From: Alphaproteobacteria bacterium
GTDB lineage: Bacteria; Pseudomonadota; Alphaproteobacteria; Sphingomonadales; Sphingomonadaceae
Assembly (NCBI GenBank): GCA_030424845.1
Contig: JAUHWC010000003.1
Coordinates: forward strand, 1 to 64,000
Length of the DNA: 64,000 nt
Reading direction: 5' to 3'
Positions 18,700-28,369 of the stretch are shown here, one piece after another. Below the pieces are notes generated by a model, which did not search any database, was not told where the DNA came from, and saw only the letters and a list, made by a program, of their open reading frames with translations. A program made the position numbers and the translations under genes. Each line of letters opens with the position of its first letter. Positions within the stretch are counted from its first letter, which is position 1.

Positions 18700-20892
18700 T
18701 TATGGATGGGCCGCGTCCGCATAATCCTCATTGGCGCGGGCGATCAGGAAGGCATGGATGGCGGCCGCCTCTTCCTCATCCAGCACGTTGGCAAAGCCGA
18801 TCATGCCCCTGTCCGCAAACAGTCCTTCCAGGACGATTGCGTTGAATTGCGCCCGGGTTTCGGCGGTCATCCAGCGCAGGTCCTTCATGCCGCCAACGGC
18901 GTTGGGGCCGTGGCATCGCGCGCAGTTCTCGCCGTAGAGCTCGCGTCCGCGCTCGACCTGGTCCTCGCTGGCCGTAAGCCAGGGCGGGCGGGGCAAGTCG
19001 CTTGGCGGCGGCTGGGGCGGAAGTTCCACCCCGCTTGCACCAAGGCGGAAGACCAGCAGCTTGGCCGTCGATGTGCTGAACGGGCCAAGGTTGTAGACCG
19101 GTGATCCGCCCCATCCGGCGTTGACCGCGATATACTGCACGCCATCGACCATATAGGTGATCGGCCCTGCCACCGGTGCCTGGTCGATATCCATCTCCCA
19201 CAGCTTGGCTCCTGTGTCCGCGGCATAGATCGCCAGCGTCTTGTCGATGGTTCCCTGCACCACGAGGTTGCCGGCGGTAGCGAGCACGCCCCCGCTGCCG
19301 GGTACGCGATAGGTCACGCGCCAGGCCTCGCTCTGCGTCACCGGGTTCCAGGCAAGCAGGTATCCTTTTTCCTCCGCGCGGGCCTGCTCCATCAGCTGCG
19401 CACGCAGTTCGGGCTGGCTGCGGCGATCCTGCCCGGAATTGGAGCGATGGCGCACGAAGGCGAACTCCTCCGGGTCCATCGCGGCATAGACATCGCCTTG
19501 CTCCTGCGCGGAGAGGTATACGAGGCCGGTGTCGGGGCTGTAGGCCATCGGGTGCCAGGTGTGCGCGGCAAGCCAGCTGGGGTTCATCAGGTGCGGCGTG
19601 CCGGTGTTGTGCGCGCCGGGCTGCAGCACCGGGCGGCCTGTTTCCAGGTCGATCCGGCTCGCCCAGGTGTTCTGGCTGACATAGGTTTCGGCAGAGATCA
19701 GCTCGCCGGTCGCGCGGTCGATGACATAGAAAAAGCCGTTCTTGGGCGCCTGCATGATCACCTGCCGCATGCGCCCGCCGATCTCCAGGTCAGCGGTCAT
19801 CATCGGCTGGGTGCAGGTGTAGTCCCAGTCCTCCTCGGGCACCATCTGGTAGTGCCACTTGTATTCCCCGCTGGTGGCATCGACTGCGACGATCGAGCAG
19901 AGGAAGAGGTTGTCACCCTTGCCCTCGCTGCGGATGGACCACATGTGCGGGCTGCCGTTGCCGGTGCCGATATAGACGAGGTTGAGGTCCGGATCGTAGG
20001 CGAAGGCGTCCCACGCCGTGCCGCCGCCGCCATATTTCCACCAGTCGCCGTGCCAGGTGGGCAGGGCAATCTCCATCGCGCTGTCGGATGCTTCGCCGTC
20101 CGGCCCGTCTGCCGGGTTGCCGGGCACGGTATAGAACTTCCACAACTGCGCGCCGGTCTCTGCATCGAAGGCCGCGACAAAGCCGCGCACGCCATAGTCG
20201 GCACCGCCATTGCCGATTACCACCTTGCCATCATAGACGCGCGGTGCGCCGGTGATGGAATAGGCTCCCAACAGGCCATCGGTGCTGAAGGTCTGCGTGG
20301 TCCAGACCTCCTCGCCGGTCCTGGCATCGACCGCGATCAGCCGCCCGTCGAGAGCGCCGATGATGATCTTGCCGTTCCACGCCGCGATCCCGCGACTGGA
20401 GGGTCCGCAACAGGCAAGGCGCGACCATTCGGGCGCAACCTCGGGATCATAGGTCCACAGCTTCTCGCCAGTGCGTGCGTCATAGGCGGTGACGATATTG
20501 TAGATGCTCTCGTTATAAAGCACCCCGTCGATCACCAGCGGAGTGGCCTGCACGCCGCGCATTGTTTGCAGGTCATCGAACCACGCGAGGCCGAGATCGC
20601 CGACATTGCCATCGTTTATCTGGTCAAGCGGGCTGAAGCGGTCCTCGCCCCAGTTGCGCCCGTGGCCCATCCAGTTGCCGATATTGGCCCGCGCCTCGAT
20701 CCGCGTCATGCGGTTGGTGGTGACATAGGCTGGATAGGGAGCGACCGATACCACATGCCCCTGGCTGCTCGCTGCGACCGCATTGGCTGGCGGTGCGCCG
20801 GTGACTTGCGGCTGCGAGTTATGCGCGCTGCATGAGACCAGCATGGCACAGCCAAAGGCTGCGCCGGTCAACACCGTGGCAAACTTGCGCAT
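18700..20892 (-). CDS. PQQ-dependent alcohol dehydrogenase with C-terminal cytochrome c domain (quinohemoprotein), lipoprotein
   Basis: The 730-residue protein has an eight-bladed PQQ propeller with a vicinal disulfide (ACCGPSSRG), repeated W-docking motifs such as DARTGEKLW, and a C-terminal heme c site (CARCH) with a likely Met ligand in GMIGFANVL. It should oxidise an alcohol or aldehyde in the periplasm and pass electrons internally to heme c and then to the respiratory chain. The start chosen is ATG at 20892, preceded by GGGGGAG. It gives a lipoprotein signal ending in LVSC, so membrane anchoring is likely. A longer upstream frame adds a basic non-signal stretch and is rejected. It is divergent from the TetR gene. 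The substrate is not evident. Confidence 0.88.
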   Translation of the reverse strand: MRKFATVLTGAAFGCAMLVSCSAHNSQPQVTGAPPANAVAASSQGHVVSVAPYPAYVTTNRMTRIEARANIGNWMGHGRNWGEDRFSPLDQINDGNVGDLGLAWFDDLQTMRGVQATPLVIDGVLYNESIYNIVTAYDARTGEKLWTYDPEVAPEWSRLACCGPSSRGIAAWNGKIIIGALDGRLIAVDARTGEEVWTTQTFSTDGLLGAYSITGAPRVYDGKVVIGNGGADYGVRGFVAAFDAETGAQLWKFYTVPGNPADGPDGEASDSAMEIALPTWHGDWWKYGGGGTAWDAFAYDPDLNLVYIGTGNGSPHMWSIRSEGKGDNLFLCSIVAVDATSGEYKWHYQMVPEEDWDYTCTQPMMTADLEIGGRMRQVIMQAPKNGFFYVIDRATGELISAETYVSQNTWASRIDLETGRPVLQPGAHNTGTPHLMNPSWLAAHTWHPMAYSPDTGLVYLSAQEQGDVYAAMDPEEFAFVRHRSNSGQDRRSQPELRAQLMEQARAEEKGYLLAWNPVTQSEAWRVTYRVPGSGGVLATAGNLVVQGTIDKTLAIYAADTGAKLWEMDIDQAPVAGPITYMVDGVQYIAVNAGWGGSPVYNLGPFSTSTAKLLVFRLGASGVELPPQPPPSDLPRPPWLTASEDQVERGRELYGENCARCHGPNAVGGMKDLRWMTAETRAQFNAIVLEGLFADRGMIGFANVLDEEEAAAIHAFLIARANEDYADAAHP

Positions 20893-21060
20893 GTGGTTGG
20901 AACTCCCCCTCTCCGAACCCCGGGCCCTCTCCATTGCCCTGCAGGCTGCGTAACGTGAAAACGCTGCGCGCCACAAGGCCTATCCTACTGCCGGGAAACG
21001 CGAAGCAGTCAGCAAAATTGTGACAAAGTGTAGCACGGCCATTGGTCCCGGTTGCTTTTG

Positions 21061-21074
21061 TTCGGTCGAACGAA
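21061..21074. promoter_or_regulatory. Near-palindromic operator candidate upstream of TetR gene
   Basis: TTCGGTCGAACGAA is a 14-bp palindrome with a single mismatched pair. It lies 14 nt before the ATG of the TetR regulator, between it and the divergent PQQ dehydrogenase gene. Position and symmetry fit autorepression of the efflux operon by its first gene product. Confidence 0.55.
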
Positions 21075-21088
21075 TATTGCCGCGCGCC

Positions 21089-21703
21089 ATGAGGGAAAGA
21101 CTCATCCACGTGGCAATCGAGAAGTTCGGCAAGCGCGGATTCGACGCTGTCGGGACGCGCGAGATTGCAGCTGCCGTGGATACGCCGATGTCCTCCATCA
21201 CCTATCACTTCGGCGGCAAGGAAGGGCTCTACCACGCCGCAGCCGAACATATTTTCGAGCATTTGCAGATGCATGTCGCCACCTGGCTCGAGGATATGCC
21301 CGGGCCGGAGGCGGATCGGGAGGAGCGCATCGCCACCATCTGCCGGGCGCTGCGCCGGATCGGCATCTTCATGCTCAGCGATGAGAGCGCCCCCTTCGCG
21401 CTGTTCATCGGCCGTGAACAGCAGGATCCGACCGAGGGTGTGCTGCAACTCATGCGGGATCGGATCGTCCCCATGATGCAGGGGCTGGTGCAGCAGGTGC
21501 TGATCCTGCGCCCGGAACTGTCGGACCAGGAAGCGAAGGCCGTGGCGGTCTACATCTTCGGCATGGCGATCACCTTGCGCCATGCGCGCGCTTCGCTGGG
21601 CCTGCTGCTGGAAAAGGAAACGCTGGACGATGCCACCAAGGACATGCTGCTGACCCAATTGGAACAATCGGCGCGTGCCGTCTTGAGCGGAGGCGCGGCA
21701 TGA
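21089..21703 (+). CDS. TetR-family repressor of the RND pump operon (CecR-like C-terminal domain)
   Basis: The 204-residue protein has an N-terminal TetR helix-turn-helix (GTREIAAAVDTPMSSITYHFGGKEGLYHA, broken here as about residues 20-50) and an all-helical ligand-binding part of the CecR/YbiH type (about 80-190). It starts at ATG directly after the palindromic site at 21061; a longer frame from 21020 would swallow that operator. Its stop overlaps the OMF start (ATGATG), so it is the first gene of a four-gene efflux operon and probably represses it until a toxic compound binds. Confidence 0.88.
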   Translation: MRERLIHVAIEKFGKRGFDAVGTREIAAAVDTPMSSITYHFGGKEGLYHAAAEHIFEHLQMHVATWLEDMPGPEADREERIATICRALRRIGIFMLSDESAPFALFIGREQQDPTEGVLQLMRDRIVPMMQGLVQQVLILRPELSDQEAKAVAVYIFGMAITLRHARASLGLLLEKETLDDATKDMLLTQLEQSARAVLSGGAA

Positions 21704-23154
21704 TGCGCAAGGCGCAGTTCGCAATCCTGCCCGCTACGGCCTTGCTGGCCGGCTGCGTTTCCATGGCTCCCGAGGCGGAATTGCCGCCTGTCCTGCAGGC
21801 GATGCCCGACAATTTCCCGATGGCCGAAGTCGAGGGCGATTATCGCCCCGCAGCCTGGTGGAGCGCCTTCAACGATCCCGTGCTGGATGCGCTGGTGGCC
21901 GATGCGCTCGATGCCAATCTCGACATCGCCCAGGCGGCGGCGCGGGCAGAGCGGGCGGCGGCGCAGGCCAGGGCCAGCAGGGCGGGCCTGCTGCCTGCGC
22001 TGGAAGGCTCGGCAGGAGGCAGCTATTCCGACACCCCCTTGTCCGGCGGGGCGTTCTCCAATTTCCCCGGCGCACCCACGCGGCTGTCCAACGAAACCTA
22101 TTCGCTGGGCCTTGCAGCATCCTATGAGGTCGACCTGTTCGGCCGCGTGCGCAACGATTTTGCCGCTGCCCGTGCTGACGCGCTGGCGGCAGAACAGGAT
22201 TATCGCGCGGCGCGGCTGGCAACGGCTGCGGAGACCATTTCCGCCTATTTCGACGTAGTCGATGCGCGCTACCAGATCGCCAATACCACCGCTGCGCTGG
22301 ATGTGCTGGCAGACCGGGCAGCGCGAACCGAAGAACGCTATCGCCGCGGCCTGGCCGAGAGTTTCGAGCTTTACCAGATCCGCCAGGAACTGCGCGGGCT
22401 CGAAGCCAGCCTGCCCGGGCGCCAGAGCGTGCTTGCCGCTGCCGAGGGACGGCTGGCGCTGTTGCTGGCCGAGTATCCGCAAGCGCTGGACCAGCGCCTC
22501 GACACCTCGCTGATGCCGCGCCTCGTGTTCGAGCCTGTACCGATGGGCTTGCCCGCCGAACTGCTGGCCCAGCGCCCCGATGTTGCCGCCGCGTGGGAAA
22601 GGCTGGAAGCGGCCCGCCTGCGGATCGGCGCGCGCAAGGCCGAACGCTTTCCTGCCTTGCGCCTGACGGCCGGCACCGGCACGCAAGGCGGCGCGATCGG
22701 CAATGTCGTCGATTTCAACCAGAACTGGCTGCTGCAACTGGCAGCGAATGTCACGGCTCCGATTTTCGATGGTGGCCGGATCAACGCCAATATCGCCGCA
22801 GCGCGCGCAACCTATGACGAGGCCGCCGCCGCCTATGGAAAGAGCGTGCTCAATGCCTGGCGCGAAGTGGATCTGGCTGTCACCGATTACGAGGAACAGC
22901 GCGCCCGCTATCGCCTGATCGCGGCGCAGCTGACTGAAGCGCAGGCCTCGGCAGACTTGCAGGCCGAACGCTATCGCTCGGGCGTGGCCGACTACACCGC
23001 CTATCTCGATGCCTTGCGCGCCCTGCGGCAGGTGGAGAGCAGCCTGTCTTCCGCTGGGCGCGATGTGGCGCTCGCCCGCCTCGGGGTCCACCGCGCGCTG
23101 GGCGGAGATTGGGAACTGGCCGCAAATACGCAAATTGAAAGGGATCTGCCATGA
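21700..23154 (+). CDS. Outer-membrane efflux lipoprotein (NodT/OprM family)
   Basis: The 484-residue protein has a lipoprotein signal (LLAGC) and two repeats of the outer-membrane efflux protein (TolC-type) fold at about 50-250 and 265-470. The SYEVDLFGRV and VTAPIFDGGRINANI segments are typical. It should form the outer-membrane channel of the tripartite RND pump encoded with the following two genes. It overlaps both neighbours by 4 nt (ATGA), showing translational coupling. Confidence 0.92.
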   Translation: MMRKAQFAILPATALLAGCVSMAPEAELPPVLQAMPDNFPMAEVEGDYRPAAWWSAFNDPVLDALVADALDANLDIAQAAARAERAAAQARASRAGLLPALEGSAGGSYSDTPLSGGAFSNFPGAPTRLSNETYSLGLAASYEVDLFGRVRNDFAAARADALAAEQDYRAARLATAAETISAYFDVVDARYQIANTTAALDVLADRAARTEERYRRGLAESFELYQIRQELRGLEASLPGRQSVLAAAEGRLALLLAEYPQALDQRLDTSLMPRLVFEPVPMGLPAELLAQRPDVAAAWERLEAARLRIGARKAERFPALRLTAGTGTQGGAIGNVVDFNQNWLLQLAANVTAPIFDGGRINANIAAARATYDEAAAAYGKSVLNAWREVDLAVTDYEEQRARYRLIAAQLTEAQASADLQAERYRSGVADYTAYLDALRALRQVESSLSSAGRDVALARLGVHRALGGDWELAANTQIERDLP

Positions 23155-24455
23155 GCCGTCAGGCCATTTATGCCATTGCGGTGCTGCTGGCCGCCGTGGG
23201 CATCACCTTCGGGATGATCGCCTTGCGGCCGGAGCCGGAAGAGCAGGAACCCGTGGCCACGGTGCCGCTGGTGGAAGTGCAGCCCTACACGGTCAATTCC
23301 GGCGCGCTGGAGATCCTCGGCACCGGCACGGTGCAGCCGCGCGAGGAAGTGTCGCTGGGTGCGGAAATCGCCGGAAGGCTTGTGTGGGTGAACCCCGATT
23401 TCCGCGAAGGTGGTTCGGTGGGTGCGGGCGAGGTGCTGTTCCGCATCGATGCCAGCGACTACCAGAACCGCGTGCGCAGCGCGCAGGCCGATGTGGCGGC
23501 ACAGGACGTGGCCGTGCTCCAGGCGCAGGAGGAAGTCGCCATCGCCCAGGCCGAATTGCAACGCTTCGCCAATCGCGAAAGTACACGCGCGGCCGTGGGC
23601 GGCAATGCCCGCATCCTGCCGCCCGAGCAGCTGGCGGGCAGGGCTGCGGGCGCTTCCCTTGCAGGTGATGCGCCGGACCCCAACATCCTCGCCACGCGTG
23701 AGCCGCAACTGCGATCTGCCCAGGCAGCGCAGGAACGCGCGCAGGCCAACCTGGCCGATGCGCGACTGGCGCTGTCACGCACTGCGGTGCGTGCCCCCTT
23801 TGCCGGGCTTGTCCGCAGCGAGAATGCCTCCGTCGGCACGCTGGTGCAGCCGGGCCAGGCGCTCGGTTCGGTCGTCGCGACCGATGCCTACGAAGTGCGC
23901 GTTTCCCTGTCGGAACAGGAGGCGGCGCTGATCCCCGGCCTGTTCAATGCGCGCGGCGCGAACATCCCGGCCAGTGTCGAGATGGAATATGGTGGCCGGT
24001 TGTGGCGCTGGACCGGCGTTGTCGACCGGGCCGATCCGATCCTCGATGCCGAAACCCGGACCATCGACGTGTTCCTGCGCATTCCCAATCCCCAGCGCGG
24101 CGGTGTTGCCATTGGTGGTGACGATACCGATCCCGGCGCGGCTCCGCCGCTGCTTCTGGGCAGTTTCGTGTCGGCCAGCATCACCGCCGGCGCGGCACAG
24201 CCCTATGCCACCATCCCGCTCGAAGCGCTGCGTGAAGGCGATACGGTGTGGCTGCTGGTGCAGGGCAAGCTGCGCATCGTACCTGTCGATGTGATCCAGC
24301 GCACTGACCGGCTGGCTTTCGTGTCCGGCGAAGGGCTTGGCCAGGGTGGAAGCGTGATCACCAGCGCGCTGCGCACGCCTGTTGATGGCATGAGCCTGCG
24401 TGCGGAAGGCGATGCGGGCACGGCTTCCGCAAGCGGAGACGCAAACGGTGAGTGA
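23151..24455 (+). CDS. RND efflux periplasmic adaptor (membrane fusion protein)
   Basis: The 434-residue adaptor has an N-terminal membrane anchor (about 5-26), a barrel-sandwich/lipoyl half motif (GTVQPREEVSLGAEIAGRLVWVN region, about 55-75), a coiled-coil hairpin (about 105-200) and a beta-barrel domain (about 215-320). Several A/E/Q-rich heptads are visible in the coiled coil. It would link the inner-membrane pump to the OMF. Its end overlaps the start of the RND transporter by 8 nt. Confidence 0.9.
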   Translation: MSRQAIYAIAVLLAAVGITFGMIALRPEPEEQEPVATVPLVEVQPYTVNSGALEILGTGTVQPREEVSLGAEIAGRLVWVNPDFREGGSVGAGEVLFRIDASDYQNRVRSAQADVAAQDVAVLQAQEEVAIAQAELQRFANRESTRAAVGGNARILPPEQLAGRAAGASLAGDAPDPNILATREPQLRSAQAAQERAQANLADARLALSRTAVRAPFAGLVRSENASVGTLVQPGQALGSVVATDAYEVRVSLSEQEAALIPGLFNARGANIPASVEMEYGGRLWRWTGVVDRADPILDAETRTIDVFLRIPNPQRGGVAIGGDDTDPGAAPPLLLGSFVSASITAGAAQPYATIPLEALREGDTVWLLVQGKLRIVPVDVIQRTDRLAFVSGEGLGQGGSVITSALRTPVDGMSLRAEGDAGTASASGDANGE

Positions 24456-27400
24456 GGAAACGCTTCCGGACAGCGGCGAAGGCGCACTCGACCGGTTCGG
24501 CAAACCCACCGAACAGGCGCGCAATCGCAAGGGCGTGATCGCCTTCATGGCGCGCAATGGCGTTGCCGCCAACCTGATGTTCCTGCTGCTGATCTTTGCC
24601 GGCCTCGCCTCCTATGGCCGGATCGTGCAGGAAGTGTTTCCGGAAACCAGCCTCGATTCCATCTCGGTCAGCGTGGCCTACCCGGGCGCGACACCGGAAG
24701 AGATGGAAGAATCCGTTGTCCAGAAGATCGAGGAGGCGGTGCAGTCGATCGAAGGCGTCAAGCGGATCATGGGCACGGCATCCGAAGGCATCGGCACCGT
24801 GCTCGTCGAGCTGGAAACGGGCGTGGATATCGATGGTGCGCTGGATGACGTGAAGTCCGAGGTGGACCAGATCCAGACCTTCCCGGTGGATGCGGAGGAG
24901 CCGGATATCCGGGAAAGCACCACGCGCCAGAGCGTGATGCGCATCGCGCTCTACGGCGATGTCCCCGAACGCACACTGAAGGAAAGCGCCTATGCGCTGG
25001 AGGACGCGCTGAGCGCGCTGCCCGAGATCAGCTATGTCGATAGCAGTGCCGTGCGCGAGTACCAGATCTTCATCGACGTGCCGCAGGAACGGCTTGAGGC
25101 CCTCGGCCTCTCGCTGACCGATATCTCCCGCATCGTCGCCCAGAGCAGCCTCGACAGCCCGGCCGGTTCGATCGAGACGGATCGCGAACAGGTGCGCGTG
25201 CGAACCGTGGGCCAGAACTACTCCCAGCACGATTTCGAGAACATCATCCTGCGCACGCGGCCCGATGGCACGATCCTGCGGCTGGGCGATGTCGCCACGA
25301 TCACCGACGGGTTCGAGGATTCGGACCTGATAACGCGCTTCAACGGCGAGCCCGTCGCCTTCGTCGATGTCTATCGCACCAGCGACGAGCGGGTGCTGGA
25401 CGTGGCCGAAGCGGCGCAGGTCTTCCTTGAAGAGCAAGCGGGCCGGGTGCTTCCTCAGGGTATCGAATATGCCATCTGGGATGACAGTTCCGAACTGTTC
25501 AACGACCGCTTGTCGATGCTGTTGAAGAATGCCGCGATCGGCCTCCTGCTGGTGCTGGCGGCGCTGACACTGTTCCTTGACGTGCGGCTGGCCTTCTGGA
25601 CCGCGGCGGGCATCGGCGCGACATTTGTCGGCGCGATGTTCGTAGTCGAACAGTTGGGTTCCTCGATCAACATGATGAGCCTGTTCGGCTTCATTGTCGC
25701 GCTGGGCCTGGTGGTGGACGACGCCGTTGTGGTGGGTGAGAATATCTACGCCGAGCGCGAACGCGGGCGCAGCGGTATCGGCGCTTCCATTGCCGGAACG
25801 CAGCGCGTGGTGGTGCCGGTGATCTTCGCCGTGGCGACGACCGTGGTGGCCTTCTCGCCCCTGCTGGCAGTGGGTGGCACGATCGGCAAGGCGCTGGCCG
25901 ATATTCCCATCGTGGTGATCGCGGTGCTGGGCCTGTCGCTTCTCGAAGCGCTGCTGATCCTGCCGTATCACCTCAGCCACCTGCCCGCCGCGGGTACGCA
26001 CACCAAGAACCGCATCCTTGCTGGCTTCGAGACTGTCCAGCGCGGTTTCGACCGTCGCTTGCAGGCGTTCATCGACGGGCCGCTGGATCGCGGGCTGAAC
26101 TTCTCCGTTCGCATGCCCTATCTGGTGGTCGCCGGCAGCATGGCCCTGCTCATCGTGCTGGGCGGCATGGTCCCGGCGGGCCTGATCAAGACCGAATTCT
26201 TCCCCGAGATCGAGGCGGATGTGGTCTCCGCGTCGCTGGAAATGCCGGCAGGCACCACGGTTGATCGAACCGCCAGCCTTGTCGAGCGGATCGAGGCGGC
26301 CGGACACCGGGCCGTTGCCCGCTTCGATGCTGAAGCCGAGGAGGGCGAGAGCTATCTCGAAGCGACCTACACCACCATCGGGCTGCAGGAGGCGGGACAA
26401 AGCCCGCTTGGCGGGGATGACGTGCTGCAACCCAATATCGCCAATGTGCAGTTTGCATTCGTCAGTGCAGGCGAGCGTGACTTCTCCGCCACCGATTTCG
26501 AGATGGCGTGGCGCGAGGAACTGGGAGAACTGCACGAGGCGCGTTCGCTCTCCATCTCCTCCAGCCTGATTTCCGCCGGCGACCCGGTGAACGTGCGCCT
26601 GTCCCATCCGGACGAGGACGTGCTGGAGGCCAGCGCACAGCGGTTGATGGAATCCCTGCGCCGCGTCACCGGCGTGTTCGATGTGGAAAGCGACCAGGAT
26701 GAAGGCGTGCGCCAGGTGGACCTGTCGCTCAAGCCCTCCGCACGCACGCTGGGCATTACCTTGCAGGACCTGGCCGGTCAGGTGCGTGCTGCCTTCTTCG
26801 GGGCGGAAGCCGTGCGCGTGCAGCGCGGCCGGGAGGATGTGCGTGTCTACGTCCGCCTGCCGGAAGGCCAGCGCGACAGCGTGACCGATATCGGTAACTA
26901 CCGCGTACGCGTGCCTGGCGGACAGGTGCCGCTGTCGAGCCTGGCCGACATCACGATCAGCAATGCGCCGACGGCAATCAATCGCGAGGATGGTTTCCGC
27001 ATCCAGACGGTGAGCGCGGACCTTGATACCGATGTCATCACCAGCCAGGAAGCGGCCACCCTGATCGAAACCGACATCATGCCGGCGATCCAGGCCGATT
27101 ATCCCGGTCTCATCTATGAATTCGGCGGCGAGCAGGAACAGCAGCAGGAAAGCTTCGGCGATATCGGCGGCGCCTTCCTGCTGGCGCTGGCGGCAATCTA
27201 TGCGCTGCTGGCCATCCCGTTCCGGTCATACATCCAGCCGATGATCATCATGGCCGCGATCCCCTTCGGCATGATCGGGGCGCTGATCGGTCACCTCTTG
27301 TTGGGGATTTCGCTCGGCATCGTGTCCATGTTCGGCATCATCGCCCTGTCAGGCGTGGTCATCAACGGGGCGCTGGTGCTGATCGACTTCATGAACGAGA

Positions 27401-27714
27401 ACCTGGAGAACGGCATGAAGCGTGAAGATGCCATCATCGATGCGGCAAAATCGCGCTTCCGCCCGATCCTGTTGACGGCGATCACCACTTTCCTGGGCGT
27501 GGCACCGATCACCTTCGAGACCAACCTGCAGGCACAGTTCCTGATCCCGATGTCGGCCAGCCTCGGCTTCGGCATCCTGTTCGGCACGGCGATGCAGCAG
27601 CTGCTGATCCCGGCGCTGGCCATCATCCAGATGCGCGCGACAGACCGGATCAAGGGCTGGCTGGGGCGTGATGAAGGTGGTGAACCGGGCGAGGGTGAGA
27701 CGGCTACTGCCTGA
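24448..27714 (+). CDS. RND-family inner-membrane efflux transporter
   Basis: The 1088-residue protein has the RND architecture: TM1 near 35-55, a large periplasmic loop, TM2-6 near 360-520, TM7 near 560, a second loop, and TM8-12 at the C-terminus. The proton-relay aspartates are in the TM4 motif GLVVDDAVVVGENIYAE. It should expel hydrophobic toxins by proton antiport. The start is a GTG inside the end of the adaptor gene with GGAG 10 nt upstream; an earlier in-frame ATG at 24400 lies deep in the adaptor gene. The substrate range cannot be read from the sequence. It converges with the MarR gene 19 nt downstream. Confidence 0.93.
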   Translation: MSEETLPDSGEGALDRFGKPTEQARNRKGVIAFMARNGVAANLMFLLLIFAGLASYGRIVQEVFPETSLDSISVSVAYPGATPEEMEESVVQKIEEAVQSIEGVKRIMGTASEGIGTVLVELETGVDIDGALDDVKSEVDQIQTFPVDAEEPDIRESTTRQSVMRIALYGDVPERTLKESAYALEDALSALPEISYVDSSAVREYQIFIDVPQERLEALGLSLTDISRIVAQSSLDSPAGSIETDREQVRVRTVGQNYSQHDFENIILRTRPDGTILRLGDVATITDGFEDSDLITRFNGEPVAFVDVYRTSDERVLDVAEAAQVFLEEQAGRVLPQGIEYAIWDDSSELFNDRLSMLLKNAAIGLLLVLAALTLFLDVRLAFWTAAGIGATFVGAMFVVEQLGSSINMMSLFGFIVALGLVVDDAVVVGENIYAERERGRSGIGASIAGTQRVVVPVIFAVATTVVAFSPLLAVGGTIGKALADIPIVVIAVLGLSLLEALLILPYHLSHLPAAGTHTKNRILAGFETVQRGFDRRLQAFIDGPLDRGLNFSVRMPYLVVAGSMALLIVLGGMVPAGLIKTEFFPEIEADVVSASLEMPAGTTVDRTASLVERIEAAGHRAVARFDAEAEEGESYLEATYTTIGLQEAGQSPLGGDDVLQPNIANVQFAFVSAGERDFSATDFEMAWREELGELHEARSLSISSSLISAGDPVNVRLSHPDEDVLEASAQRLMESLRRVTGVFDVESDQDEGVRQVDLSLKPSARTLGITLQDLAGQVRAAFFGAEAVRVQRGREDVRVYVRLPEGQRDSVTDIGNYRVRVPGGQVPLSSLADITISNAPTAINREDGFRIQTVSADLDTDVITSQEAATLIETDIMPAIQADYPGLIYEFGGEQEQQQESFGDIGGAFLLALAAIYALLAIPFRSYIQPMIIMAAIPFGMIGALIGHLLLGISLGIVSMFGIIALSGVVINGALVLIDFMNENLENGMKREDAIIDAAKSRFRPILLTAITTFLGVAPITFETNLQAQFLIPMSASLGFGILFGTAMQQLLIPALAIIQMRATDRIKGWLGRDEGGEPGEGETATA

Positions 27715-27733
27715 TCCGGAACCGTTCCCGGTT

Positions 27734-28174
27734 TCAGCGCTTGGTGTTTGCCACTGCGTTTACTGCCTTGTCGAGCAGCTGGGTGAGGCGCGCCATGTCC
27801 TTTTCGCCCAATTCATCGCGGATGGGCTTCTCGATATCGGTGACCTCGGCGAACAGCGCGTCCATCGTTTCCTGCCCCTTTGCTGACAGCACCAGCATGT
27901 TGCGGCGCCGGTCCTCTGCCGATCTCTCGCGGGCGACGAGGCCGCGCTTCTCCAGCTCGTCGATAATGCCCACAAGGCTCGGGCCGGTGATGCCGGCCTG
28001 TTCGGCAAGGGCTGCCTGCGACGAGCCCGGATTGGCCGCCACCAGCGCCATGACCGTCAGGGAACCGGTCGGCAGGCCGAAAGGTTCGGAAACCGTGATC
28101 GATGCGGCGTTCAGGCTGTTGCGCAACAGGCGGATGCGCGGGCCAATCGAATTGTCCAGAATTCCCCAGTCCAG
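27734..28174 (-). CDS. MarR-family transcriptional regulator, probable CTG start
   Basis: The 146-residue winged-helix protein contains the MarR DNA-binding region (SQAALAEQAGITGPSLVGIIDELEKRGLV) and the basic wing ERSAEDRRRN. The first standard start codon (TTG at 28126) would remove part of helix 1. Reading upstream gives DWGILDNSIGPRIRLLRN, which fits the family N-terminus, and the only suitable start is a CTG at 28174 with GGAG eight bases before it. The frame is closed by a stop just upstream. It may control the neighbouring RND pump or the divergent esterase/monooxygenase operon. Confidence 0.75.
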   Translation of the reverse strand: MDWGILDNSIGPRIRLLRNSLNAASITVSEPFGLPTGSLTVMALVAANPGSSQAALAEQAGITGPSLVGIIDELEKRGLVARERSAEDRRRNMLVLSAKGQETMDALFAEVTDIEKPIRDELGEKDMARLTQLLDKAVNAVANTKR

Positions 28175-28369
28175 CGTTCCTACTCCACCAGCACTTGCCC
28201 GCTACGGCCTATCCCATCTGCCCTAGCGCCGCCATCGCCCTATGGCCAGACGAACGGTTTTTGACAAAGTGGAAAAAAGGGAGCGGGAACGGGCTTTCCC
28301 CTGCGGCTGCGATGGGTATGATCGCGGTTGCAACGGGCGGCCAGTGACCGCTCTTCACGGGGAGAGGAT

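Noticed and set aside
24358-26607. 749-codon leftward open frame opposite the RND transporter
   Set aside because: It has a His/Asp/Arg-rich shadow composition and no motifs, while the rightward frame is a textbook RND pump.
27715-27733. Terminator between the converging RND and MarR genes
   Set aside because: Short GGAAC/GTTCC repeats run into the MarR end but the stem is imperfect, the gap is 19 nt, and no T-run follows.
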